Shown here piece by piece: positions 36,284-44,900 of a stretch of 64,000 nucleotides of DNA. The number at the start of each line of letters is the position of its first letter. The stretch's first letter is position 1. Position numbers and translations under genes: made by a program. This DNA comes from Leptolyngbya sp. CCY15150 (GTDB lineage: Bacteria; Cyanobacteriota; Cyanobacteriia; RECH01): the NCBI RefSeq assembly GCF_016888135.1, contig NZ_JACSWB010000157.1, positions 124,001 through 188,000 on the forward strand, written 5' to 3'. The notes under the pieces were generated by a model. It was not told where the DNA came from. It saw only the letters and a list, made by a program, of their open reading frames with translations, and ran no database searches.

Positions 36284-38740
36284 ATGGAATTCACGATCGC
36301 AACGCTTCTCACCAACTTTTCTGACGATAAACTGGTTGCACCTAAGGTACTAGAGAAAAAACTTAGCTGTGAGGACGATACCAGTCTGCGCAGGCTGCAA
36401 ATTGCCCTAGATGCCCTAGAGCGCATCGGCATCCTGACGAAGGATCGGGGGCGCTATCGCCGGGTCTCAGAAAATGATGTGGTGGAGGGCAAGCTGCGAT
36501 GCTCCAGTAAGGGATTTTGTTTTGCCATCCAAGATTCGGAGGGGGCAGACGATATCTATGTGCGCGAGAGTCAGCTCAATACAGCTTGGAATGGCGATCG
36601 CGTCTTGGTGCGAGTCACCAAGGAAGGCAGTCGGCGGCGCAGTCCTGAGGGAGAAGTCCGGCTGATTCTGGAACGGGCCAATAATTCGGTGTTAGCCCGC
36701 GTCAAAAAGGTGGGCGATGAATATCGAGCGGTGCCCCTAGACGATCGCTTGCTGTTTGAACTAGAGCTGCAGCCCGGTCGTGATGATCCAGACGGCAAAC
36801 GCTTAGAAGAAGCTGTGGATCAACTGGTTCACGTGGGCATTGTCCGCTACCCCCTGGGGCAAAACCGTCCTCTGGGCCGAGTGGCGCAAATTTTGGGTAG
36901 TGATGCGGAAGCGGCTTCGGATATTGATATCGTTTGCTGCAAGTATGATCTGCCCCGGATCTTTTCCGAGGACGTACTGCAAGCTGCTAAGGCCTTGCCC
37001 ACTAAGCTGCGGAAATCTGATCTGAAGGGGCGGATGGATCTACGCCATCTGCCAACGGTTTCGATTGTGGGGTCTAAAAATCCAGATCATCCTATGGTTG
37101 TGGATGATGCGTTGACCCTAGAAGCCCTGCCTCCCAAGAAAAAAGGTGATGATCTTTGCTGGCGGGTGGGGGTTCATATTGCCGATGTTTCACACTACAT
37201 TCCCTTTGGCTCTCCCTTGGATGTGGAAGCTCAGCGACGCGGTACCTCCATCTATCTAGGAGAGACGGTGTTGCCCATGCTGCCTGAAAAGCTGCACCAG
37301 TGCTGTGCCCTGGCTCCAGGTCAGGATCGCTTAGCTATCTCTGTGTTGCTTACCATGGATGGCGATGGCAACTTGGTGGAGTTTGAACTTCAACCCACGT
37401 TGATTCAGGTGGATCACCAACTGGACTACCAGCAGGTGGAAACCATTCTCCATCGCAACCAAACCGATGCTCCCCCCAGCGACGAAACCTCTCCCTATCC
37501 GCTGCCCAGCCTAGAGGAAGTGCAGCCCTACGCGTCGGTGTTTGAACTGCTGGATCAACTCTTTACCCTCAGCCAAGTGGTGCAGACCCAGCGCCATGCC
37601 CGTGGAGCGTTTGAGCTGAATCTACCGGAAAAGATCATTCCCCATGAAATGCATTCCGACCTCGGGGAATACCTCTCGCCCAAGTTTCAGTATGACGATG
37701 AAGGGGCTCTAGGAGCCATGGTGGTTTCATCGCTGCTGCCGTCGCGATCGCTGGTGACTGAGTTTATGCTGCTGGCCAACCAAGCCGTGGCATCACACCT
37801 CCAGGCGCTGCAGTTGCCGGGCGTCTACCGCGTTCACCGCACCCCTGACCCTAACGAGGTGCAGGAATTGCTCAAGCTGGTGAGCAATATGGGCATTGAA
37901 ACGGATTTGGATCAGGAAGAAGAGGTGCATCCTCGCCAATATCAACATCTCACCCAGCAGTTTGCCAACTCCAAGGCCGAAAAGGTGTTGACCTATCTCC
38001 TGCTGTCTACCCTGCGGCCTGCCACCTACAGCACCCATCCTGGCCCCCACTTTGGTCTGGCCATTGAGCAGGGCTATACCCACTTCACCTCTCCCATGCG
38101 CCGCTATCCAGATTTGCTGGTGCATCGGGTTCTGCACACCATGTTTGAGCATGGGCGCGATCGCCGCTCCACCCGCGCGAAGGATCGGGTAGACCTACGC
38201 CATAGCTCCAGCCATGGCAAGGTGAACTGGAACGTGATTCCTCCAGAAATGCACGCGGAGCTGGAGGAGCATTTCACCTCCGTCGTCATGTACCTGAGTG
38301 AGCAGGAAAAGCTATCTCAGGATGCTGAGGCGGATCTGGAAGGGCTGAAGAAAGCCGAGTTTATGCAGCAGCATACCGGCGAAACTTTCCACGGCTTGAT
38401 TACCGGCGTGCAGTCCTACGGGTTCTTTGTGGAAATTGAAGAACTCTTGGTGGAAGGGCTGGTGCATGTCAGCTCCCTGAAAGATGACTGGTACGAGTAT
38501 CGCTCTCGGCAGCAAAAGCTGGTGGGGCGTAAGAACCGCCGCCAATATCGTCTAGGCGATCGCGTGGAAGTGCAGGTGAAGAGTGTGGATTATTATCGCC
38601 AGCAGATTGACCTAGTCGCGGTAGGGGGCGGTAGTGAAGCCCTTGATGATGACGTGGATGACCTAGACGAGGACGATATCGATCAGACCGATGACCTGGA
38701 TGTGGGTGACGGCGATGGAGAGGATCGTTACGATAGCTAA
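36284..38740 (+). CDS. RNase R/II-family (RNB) exoribonuclease-like protein
   Basis: The 818-residue protein has the VacB layout: an N-terminal winged helix (VLEKKLSCEDDTSLRRLQIA), cold-shock domains (GKLRCSSKGFCFAIQ, VREDxLN-like), the RNB domain from about residue 260 with GVHIADVSHYI and YTHFTSPMRRYPDLLVHRVL, an S1 domain (FHGLITGVQSYGFFVEIEEL) near residue 705, and a very acidic tail. RNase R degrades structured RNA 3' to 5'. The metal-binding cluster that usually reads D-x5-D-x-DD appears as NPDHPMVVDD (ending D274-D275), so two of four aspartates may be missing or shifted. It is followed by a hairpin and ubiX. Confidence 0.88.
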   Translation: MEFTIATLLTNFSDDKLVAPKVLEKKLSCEDDTSLRRLQIALDALERIGILTKDRGRYRRVSENDVVEGKLRCSSKGFCFAIQDSEGADDIYVRESQLNTAWNGDRVLVRVTKEGSRRRSPEGEVRLILERANNSVLARVKKVGDEYRAVPLDDRLLFELELQPGRDDPDGKRLEEAVDQLVHVGIVRYPLGQNRPLGRVAQILGSDAEAASDIDIVCCKYDLPRIFSEDVLQAAKALPTKLRKSDLKGRMDLRHLPTVSIVGSKNPDHPMVVDDALTLEALPPKKKGDDLCWRVGVHIADVSHYIPFGSPLDVEAQRRGTSIYLGETVLPMLPEKLHQCCALAPGQDRLAISVLLTMDGDGNLVEFELQPTLIQVDHQLDYQQVETILHRNQTDAPPSDETSPYPLPSLEEVQPYASVFELLDQLFTLSQVVQTQRHARGAFELNLPEKIIPHEMHSDLGEYLSPKFQYDDEGALGAMVVSSLLPSRSLVTEFMLLANQAVASHLQALQLPGVYRVHRTPDPNEVQELLKLVSNMGIETDLDQEEEVHPRQYQHLTQQFANSKAEKVLTYLLLSTLRPATYSTHPGPHFGLAIEQGYTHFTSPMRRYPDLLVHRVLHTMFEHGRDRRSTRAKDRVDLRHSSSHGKVNWNVIPPEMHAELEEHFTSVVMYLSEQEKLSQDAEADLEGLKKAEFMQQHTGETFHGLITGVQSYGFFVEIEELLVEGLVHVSSLKDDWYEYRSRQQKLVGRKNRRQYRLGDRVEVQVKSVDYYRQQIDLVAVGGGSEALDDDVDDLDEDDIDQTDDLDVGDGDGEDRYDS

Positions 38741-38750
38741 GGGGAGTTTT

Positions 38751-38769
38751 AGGGCAGACCATCTGCCCT
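38751..38769. terminator. Hairpin between the RNB gene and ubiX
   Basis: AGGGCAGA and TCTGCCCT form a perfect 8-bp stem with loop CCA, ten bases after the RNB-gene stop. It lacks a T-run. It may terminate, or attenuate readthrough into ubiX, which starts 26 bases later. Confidence 0.5.
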
Positions 38770-38794
38770 CGGGCTCACCGCTTATCGTCTATCG

Positions 38795-39463
38795 TTGAGC
38801 GATCGCGTGTCTTCATCTAATTCGCCACTATCTCGCCCCCTGATTCTGGGCATCACGGGGGCGTCGGGTCTCATCTATGCCATCCGGGCCATCAAGTTTT
38901 TGCTGGAAGCTGACTATGCTGTCGAGCTGGTCGCTTCCAAGTCTACTTATATGGTCTGGCAGGCTGAACAATCGATTCGTATGCCCCTAGAATCCGCCCA
39001 GCAGGAGCAGTTCTGGCGACAGCAGGCTGGCGTGGAAACGGGCGGTAAACTCCATTGCCATCCCTGGGGCGATGTGGGAGCCAACATTGCCAGCGGTTCC
39101 TTTCGTACCCAAGGGATGATTGTCATGCCCTGCAGCATGAGTACGGTGGCCAAAATCGCTACGGGCCTCAGTTCCGACTTGCTAGAGCGGGCGGCGGATG
39201 TGCAACTCAAGGAAGGACGTCCGTTGGTGATCGTGCCTCGGGAAACCCCCTTCAGCCTGATTCACCTGCGCAATCTCACCACCCTGGCAGAGGCGGGGGC
39301 GAAGATTGTGCCGGCCATTCCCGCCTGGTACCACAACCCACAAACGGTGAACGATTTAGTAGATTTTGTCGTGGCGCGGGTGTTAGACCAGCTGGATATT
39401 CAATGCGTCCCGATCAAGCGTTGGGATGGGCATTTGGAGCATGGAACCCAGGAGGGCGCATGA
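38795..39463 (+). CDS. ubiX: Flavin prenyltransferase UbiX
   Basis: The 222-residue enzyme makes prenylated FMN, the cofactor of UbiD-type decarboxylases used in quinone synthesis. Present are LGITGASGLIYAIRAIKFL (flavin site), PCSMSTVAKIATGLSSDLL and VPRETPFSLIHLRNL. The start is TTG at 38795 or GTG at 38807; no ATG is available. The end overlaps the next gene by four bases (ATGA), so the two are probably translated together, although UbiX has no known link to solute uptake. Confidence 0.93.
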   Translation: MSDRVSSSNSPLSRPLILGITGASGLIYAIRAIKFLLEADYAVELVASKSTYMVWQAEQSIRMPLESAQQEQFWRQQAGVETGGKLHCHPWGDVGANIASGSFRTQGMIVMPCSMSTVAKIATGLSSDLLERAADVQLKEGRPLVIVPRETPFSLIHLRNLTTLAEAGAKIVPAIPAWYHNPQTVNDLVDFVVARVLDQLDIQCVPIKRWDGHLEHGTQEGA

Positions 39464-40755
39464 TTCGGCAGCTATGGATGCAACGATGGATGGCCGTAGG
39501 TAGGGGAGCGATCGCTCTACCGATCATCGGGCTCACGGCCTGCAATCCCAATCCATCCTCCCCAGACCCCAACACCGTGACCATCCTAGGGTCAATTACC
39601 GGCGACGGTGCCACGGTGATCCAGCAGGTGTTTGAACCCTTCACCGAGGCCACAGGCATCCAAGTCAACTACGTGGGCGATGCCTCCTTTGCTACCCTGC
39701 TGCCGGTGCAGGTGGCGGGGGGCAATCCTCCCGATCTAGCCCTTTTTCCCCAGCCGGGCTTGATGGCTGACCTGGCCCGCGAGGGGGCCCTAGTGCCGTT
39801 GGATCCGTTCCTGGATGCCGATGCCCTAGCTGCCGCCTATGATCCCAACTGGCTGGAGCTAGGACGGGTGGATGGACAGGTGTATGGCCTATGGGCAAGG
39901 GCCGATGTCAAAAGCCTGGTGTGGTATCGCCCCGATGTGTTTGCCGCTGCGGGCTACGAGATTCCCACCACCTGGGACGAGATGATGGATCTCACGGCAG
40001 CGATCGCCGCAGATGGCAACGTACCTTGGTGCTTGGGCATGGAGAGCGGGGCGGCCAGCGGCTGGGTGGGCACCGACTGGGTGGAAGATATCCTGCTGCG
40101 GTCGGCGGGCCCCGAGGTCTACGACCAGTGGGTGGCCCATGAGATTCCCTTTAATTCGCCCCCCGTACGCGATGCCTTTGAGCGATTTGGAGCGATCGCC
40201 CTCAATCCTGACTACGTTCTGGGCGGCCCGGTGGGCATCCTCAGCACCCCCTTTGGCGATTCGCCCTTGCCCATGTTTGACGACCCACCAGGCTGCTACC
40301 TGCATCGTCAAACCAACTTCATCTCGACGTTTTTTCCCCCGGATGTCGTCGTTGGCGATGATGTCGCCATATTCCCGCTGCCAGAGATTGATCCAGCCAT
40401 TGGGCAGCCGGTTTTGGTCGCCGGTACCGCCTTTGGCATGTTGAACGATACCCCAGCCGCCCGGGCCGTGATGGACTACTTGCTCACCCCCACTCCCCAT
40501 GAAACCTGGGTGCGCCTCGAAAACTATGTCTCGCCGCACCGGCAAGTGTCGCCAACCGCCTACCAAGATACCGTCACTCAGCAGCAGGCTGAGATGTTGG
40601 CCAATGCCGAGATTGTGCGATTTGATGCATCTGACCTGATGCCAGGGGCAGTGGGCACCGGCACCTTCTGGAGCGGTATGGTTGATTATGTGGGCGGTGC
40701 AGACCTCGATGAGGTGCTCGATACCGTCGATGAAAGCTGGCCGTCATCGCCTTAA
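39460..40755 (+). CDS. ABC-transporter solute-binding lipoprotein (sugar-type, family 1)
   Basis: The 431-residue protein has a lipoprotein signal (ALPIIGLTAC, cysteine near residue 27) and an extracellular solute-binding fold: TVTILGSITGDGATVIQQVF, YVGDASFATLLPVQVAGGNP, DLALFPQPGLMADLA and YGLWARADVKSLVWYRPDVF match the carbohydrate-type SBP family (UgpB/MalE-like), with the usual clamshell length. No permease or ATPase gene lies beside it. GGAGGG precedes the ATG, which overlaps the ubiX stop by four bases. Confidence 0.88.
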   Translation: MIRQLWMQRWMAVGRGAIALPIIGLTACNPNPSSPDPNTVTILGSITGDGATVIQQVFEPFTEATGIQVNYVGDASFATLLPVQVAGGNPPDLALFPQPGLMADLAREGALVPLDPFLDADALAAAYDPNWLELGRVDGQVYGLWARADVKSLVWYRPDVFAAAGYEIPTTWDEMMDLTAAIAADGNVPWCLGMESGAASGWVGTDWVEDILLRSAGPEVYDQWVAHEIPFNSPPVRDAFERFGAIALNPDYVLGGPVGILSTPFGDSPLPMFDDPPGCYLHRQTNFISTFFPPDVVVGDDVAIFPLPEIDPAIGQPVLVAGTAFGMLNDTPAARAVMDYLLTPTPHETWVRLENYVSPHRQVSPTAYQDTVTQQQAEMLANAEIVRFDASDLMPGAVGTGTFWSGMVDYVGGADLDEVLDTVDESWPSSP

Positions 40756-41136
40756 AGGCCACCTGTCGCCTCGGATGGTAGGACGAAGCCAGATTGCTAT
40801 AATGAGCGGTGCTGAAGGCGACGATAACGTTCAACATTCCCCATCTTCCCTGGAAGCTGACGTGAGTCCCGGCTTAGATTCTCGCCCAATTCATCGACTC
40901 AGGCAGCAAGACTCTGGGACTGCCATCGCCTTTTGATCCTCAGCCCTACAGCCAGTGGATTGGCTCCTTGGCTAGGTCTACCCCATCACGTTCAGCGATC
41001 GCTCATCATCAGGTTGGTCTGCATGGATAAACATTACGCTCTGCTATCAATCACCCCTGATCAGGGCATCCTAAAGCAACTCCCACTCGGCCGTGCAGCT
41101 TGCCTGTGAACGGACTTGGACGATAGAGCACCCGCC
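40756..41136. other. 381-bp spacer
   Basis: Two very short frames are present, 40802-40936 (44 codons, opening MSGAEGDDNVQHSPSS, after an ATA ATG context) and 41023-41109 (28 codons). Neither has a clear ribosome-binding site or a recognisable match. One HIP1 octamer lies near 40997. Confidence 0.45.
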
Positions 41137-43578
41137 ATGACCCATTCCCCTGATGCCTCCGACCGATCGCCGGTCAATCAATTTTTTCAGTCTGCCGATG
41201 ATGACCTCGTGCCGCCGCCCACAGCGTCTCTGCAAACGGGATTAGCCGCCCTCAAGCAAGGTCACTATAAGAAGGCGATCGCCCACCTAGAAGCGGTGTG
41301 CCAAAGTGCCCTGGATGAAGCCACCCATCTCAAGGCGCAGATGGGCTTGATTAAGGCCTATGAAAAAACCGGTGATCTAAAACTAGCGATCGCTCTCTGT
41401 AAGCCCCTCTGTCAGCATTCCAGTGAACGCATTAAGCAATGGAGCCAGCAGGCGCTCAGTCAGCTCGAACTCCGCGCTGCCCAGCCACCCCCGCCAGCCG
41501 AGGTTGCCCCGGCTCCCGATCCGCCACCAGCCTCCCCAGCACCTACGCCTCAGGTACCGGATGCAACCGGGTTTATGCCTCTTGCTGCGCCAGCTAGCGC
41601 CACCCAGCGCCAGCGGGTGGAATGGCCCGCCGGGGGAGGTACCCAGATTCAATCCACCTCCACCCAGATTCAACCCAGTCAGATCAGCGAGGTAGAACCT
41701 GCACCGTCCAGTTCTCCTGCGCCCCAAACACCCCCATTTCCCACCGAGTCTGGGTCGTCGGATGAGATCGCGGCCTATCCCGCCGAGCTTGAACTGCCGC
41801 CAGAGAGCGATCGCCCCCCAGAGGAGCATGGTTTCGCTTGGCGCAACGGCGGTCGAGCCCAAAAGTGGAACGCTCTCTTACCCGATAAAGGGCAATGGGT
41901 GGAAACCTGGATGATTCAAGGGCTAACTGCGATCGCCCTTGTCTTAGTTCTGCGGGGGCTGCTGCAAGGCATCGTCATCATCGCCCATTCCCTCCGTAAT
42001 CTGGTCACAACTCTTCTTTATCAACAGCGCTATGGATTTCCCTCCACAGGCTTTCTCTGGTGGGTGGTGCCGATTGTGCTGCTGCTGTGGGCGATCGCTC
42101 CTTGGGTCATGACCGGTATGCTGCGCTGGAACTACGGAGCGCGATCGCTCTCGAACGAACAGCTCGAACAATCCAGTCCAGAATCCCTGCGCTTGGTCAA
42201 ACGATTGTGTAATCGAGAGCGCTGCCCGCGTCCCCACATGCTGTGGTTGCCCGCTACAGCGCCCATCACCTTAGCCTATGGACATCTGCCCTACACCCAT
42301 CATTTGGTGATCAGCCAAGGAGCCCTAGATCAGTTTGCAGACGAAGAACTCGCGAGTCTCGTCGCTAGCAACATGGCTCACATCCTGCAGCGCACCAACC
42401 CCTTGATGACGCTGTTGGCCGTCATCATCCAATTGCCCTACCTGCTCTATTGGAAATGCGCCGTCTGGGGCGATCGCCTAGCGATTCCCGTGGTGAACTT
42501 ACCCTTCGTGTTCTTGTCCTTCATCGGCTATGGGTTGTACCGACTGTTGCGCTACCCAAGCCTGTGGCTCTCACGCTATCGCATCCAGCTCAGCGATCGC
42601 CTAGCTGCCAACGAAACGGGGAATCCCAATGCCCTGAGCCGAGCATTGCTGAAAATGAGCCTAGGCATGGCCCAGGATATTCAGCATCAGACCCATACGC
42701 CCCATGGGCTGGAGAGTATGGATCTGCTCATGCCCATCAGCTACCGCAGCGCCCTCAGCCTCAGTGGAGCCTCGAATCTCAGCACCCTTGAGTCTATCCT
42801 CACCTGGGAGGTGCAAAATCCCCACCGCCGCTGGCTGTCGGTCAACAACACCCACCCACCCCTAGGCGATCGCCTCCTCTTCCTCAGCCGCTGTGCCCAG
42901 CGCTGGCAGCTTAGCCCAGAATGTAGTCTGCCCTCCCCGGTTGCGCCTACGCTCAGACTCTCTGCCCTGCTGCGGCAGGCTGCTCCCTTTGTGGGGTTAC
43001 CCATCGGCGTGATGCTAGCTTTAGCCCTATGGGGCCTGGGTTTAGTTGCTGACTGGATGCGCTGGGATCCCCTGATCTGGCTCTGGGGCGATCGCCCGCT
43101 GATGTATGGACTGGGATGCATAGGCTGCGCCATCGGTCTCATCCTGCGGGTTAATCCCATGTTTCCCGATATCACCCGCCAAAACTCTGCCATCAACCCG
43201 CCCTTGCCTGACCTACTCACCACCGCTCCCCCGTTGCCATTAACCGGTCATCCCGTCCAGCTCTACGGTAAATTGCTGGGACGACCGGGCTGGAGCAATG
43301 CCTGCGAGCAAGATTTGCTGCTACAAACTGAGAGTGGATTGATCAAGCTACATTACCTCTCCCCCTTAGGTGCCACAGGCTGCCCCCACCGCGCCATCCA
43401 AAATATTGTGACGATTACCGGATGGTTTCGACGGGGAGCCACCCCATGGATCGATGTCGATCGCCTGCAAATCCAGGGCCGTTCCAGCATCAAGAGCGGT
43501 CATCCCATTTGGTCTACCCTGGCAGCCTTTGCCATTGCCTTCCTAGGAATTTGGATCATTATCCGGGGTATTGGCTAA
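41137..43578 (+). CDS. TPR and M48 (HtpX-like) membrane protein with degenerate zinc motif
   Basis: The 813-residue protein has an N-terminal TPR-like region (residues about 30-115), a proline-rich linker to about 250, two membrane segments (TAIALVLVLRGLLQGIVII and FLWWVVPIVLLLWAIAPWV), and an M48-like domain with MLWLPATAPITLAYGHLPYT. Where HtpX-like proteases read AHELGHI, this one has ASNMAHI (S411, N412, H415), so one ligand and the catalytic Glu are gone; the downstream acidic ligand is also not seen (RIQLSDRLAANE). More membrane segments follow. It is probably a pseudoprotease. The ATG at 41137 is preferred to a TTG at 41116. Confidence 0.85.
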   Translation: MTHSPDASDRSPVNQFFQSADDDLVPPPTASLQTGLAALKQGHYKKAIAHLEAVCQSALDEATHLKAQMGLIKAYEKTGDLKLAIALCKPLCQHSSERIKQWSQQALSQLELRAAQPPPPAEVAPAPDPPPASPAPTPQVPDATGFMPLAAPASATQRQRVEWPAGGGTQIQSTSTQIQPSQISEVEPAPSSSPAPQTPPFPTESGSSDEIAAYPAELELPPESDRPPEEHGFAWRNGGRAQKWNALLPDKGQWVETWMIQGLTAIALVLVLRGLLQGIVIIAHSLRNLVTTLLYQQRYGFPSTGFLWWVVPIVLLLWAIAPWVMTGMLRWNYGARSLSNEQLEQSSPESLRLVKRLCNRERCPRPHMLWLPATAPITLAYGHLPYTHHLVISQGALDQFADEELASLVASNMAHILQRTNPLMTLLAVIIQLPYLLYWKCAVWGDRLAIPVVNLPFVFLSFIGYGLYRLLRYPSLWLSRYRIQLSDRLAANETGNPNALSRALLKMSLGMAQDIQHQTHTPHGLESMDLLMPISYRSALSLSGASNLSTLESILTWEVQNPHRRWLSVNNTHPPLGDRLLFLSRCAQRWQLSPECSLPSPVAPTLRLSALLRQAAPFVGLPIGVMLALALWGLGLVADWMRWDPLIWLWGDRPLMYGLGCIGCAIGLILRVNPMFPDITRQNSAINPPLPDLLTTAPPLPLTGHPVQLYGKLLGRPGWSNACEQDLLLQTESGLIKLHYLSPLGATGCPHRAIQNIVTITGWFRRGATPWIDVDRLQIQGRSSIKSGHPIWSTLAAFAIAFLGIWIIIRGIG

Positions 43579-44231
43579 AGGTCTGAACAGTTGAATAGCA
43601 CTAAAGTCCCCAAGGATGCCTACACCCGTTGATAGGACAGAAGTCCGCTGTCTGCAGGTTGCATGATCTCCGGTGTTAGTGTTACGGTTCTTTACGGGAG
43701 TTTGTAGCCATCCCCCTCGATCATCCAAGCCGTTGAGGTAATGATTTAGGTTGTCTTGGTGACTGTCTGAGTCTATGACTCCGTAGGCTCTACAGAGTGA
43801 ACTGCAACATACGTAAGTCTGTAGAACCATAAGTCTGTAGAACGTCAAGAAGGTACATGGAGCGATCGCACCACGGTTTTTTGAATCTGCATCATCCTTG
43901 GACGAACTGCCGTGATACCTTAATGAATGGCACAGCCCACCTGCCCCCCTCATTGCTCTAATTTCGCCGGTACCCTCGGTTACCGTTGAGAGCATCTAGA
44001 CTAAGTTGATTCGATACCGGTTGTTTGTTGAAATTGAGAATGCTGTACGTCATCAACCTCGAGCTATCGACACACATCCATTATCCGAGGGAGCAGCAAC
44101 GGTAAAACCTGGATAGAAAGTATTGATCACAATCCACATTAAGTTTTGGTGTCGGTGAGCGTTGAAGGCCACAACAACGTTGACACAGTTGATTTGAGAA
44201 AGCACCGTCATATCTGAACCTGGAGGTATTT
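43579..44231. other. 653-bp spacer with long leader of the rbp gene
   Basis: No gene is supported; a minus-strand frame of 150 codons here has no family look. A 16-bp unit containing TAAGTCTGTAGAAC occurs twice in a row (about 43812-43843). The right part is probably a long untranslated leader of rbp, as is common for cold-responsive RNA-binding genes; GGAGGT sits five bases before its ATG. Confidence 0.5.
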
Positions 44232-44663
44232 ATGTCTGTTCGTTTATACATTGGTAATTTGCCCAAAGAAGTCGAAAAGCAAGAGTTTGAAGACGTCTTT
44301 GCAGAATACGGGGAAGCCGCCTCAATGAAACTCATCACCGATCGCAAGACCGGGAAGTGCCGTGGATTTGGGTTTGTGACCGTCAAGGATGATGAATTGG
44401 CCGACCAAATTATCGAAAAATTTAACGGCTACGAATTCAAAGAAACCACCCTCAAAATTGAGAAAGCGCTGCCTCGGGCCAAAGCCAAAGCTGATGAAGC
44501 TGAAGGTTCAGCCCCTAGCCGCCGTGCTCCCAAGGGTGCTAAGCCCCGCCGTGCTGGTGACACTCCTGAGACCGCGACAACGGCCGCTCAGCCTGATCCA
44601 CGTTGGGCTAGTGAACTAGAGAAGCTCAAGAGCCTACTAGCAGCTCAAACGGCTAACTCCTAA
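44232..44663 (+). CDS. rbp: RRM-type RNA-binding protein (cyanobacterial Rbp)
   Basis: The 143-residue protein has one RNA recognition motif (residues 1-80) with RNP2 LYIGNL and RNP1 CRGFGFVTV. A basic alanine-rich linker (RRAPKGAKPRRAG) leads to a conserved C-terminal segment, DPRWASELEKLKSLLAAQT, found in the longer Rbp class. These proteins bind mRNA, are often cold-induced, and some help place photosystem mRNAs near thylakoids; which of these applies here is not shown. GGAGGT before the ATG and a strong terminator after the stop mark a monocistronic gene. Confidence 0.93.
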   Translation: MSVRLYIGNLPKEVEKQEFEDVFAEYGEAASMKLITDRKTGKCRGFGFVTVKDDELADQIIEKFNGYEFKETTLKIEKALPRAKAKADEAEGSAPSRRAPKGAKPRRAGDTPETATTAAQPDPRWASELEKLKSLLAAQTANS

Positions 44664-44687
44664 GAGGCCAATAGTTTGAATGAAGTT

Positions 44688-44726
44688 AACTCTGCTGAGA
44701 TGAGGTTCGGATCAGCAGAGTTTTTT
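44688..44726 (+). terminator. Intrinsic terminator of rbp
   Basis: AACTCTGCTGA and TCAGCAGAGTT form a perfect 11-bp stem with a 13-base loop, followed by TTTT. It begins 25 bases after the rbp stop and is the clearest Rho-independent terminator in the window. Confidence 0.92.
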
Positions 44727-44795
44727 ATGGGAATGTTCGTAGCCGTTGATTGAGGCCTACTGAACCTCCAAGCTGGTTGACTGACCAACCTCAAA

Positions 44796-44886
44796 GACCC
44801 TCACCCCAAACCCCTCTTCCAGGGCGGTAGAGGGGCTTTGAAAACACCTGCACCTTTCTGGCTTCTCGTGGGGGAGAAGGGGAGAA
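44796..44886. repeat. Dispersed C/G-rich palindromic repeat
   Basis: The stretch with CCTCACCCCAAACCCCTC, a small hairpin CCCCTCT/AGAGGGG (44811-44817, 44829-44835) and GGGGGAGAAGGGGAG resembles the intergenic repeat (CCTCACCCCC... type) spread through many filamentous cyanobacterial genomes. It lies between convergent rbp and helicase genes. Confidence 0.6.
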
Positions 44887-44900
44887 AATGGGTTCGTCAA

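Noticed and set aside
39889-40566. 225-codon minus-strand frame inside the solute-binding protein gene
   Set aside because: It lies wholly opposite a well-supported lipoprotein gene and has no protein-like family pattern.
43543-43995. 150-codon minus-strand frame after the M48-like gene
   Set aside because: It overlaps the convergent end of a real gene, has no ribosome-binding site and no recognisable pattern.
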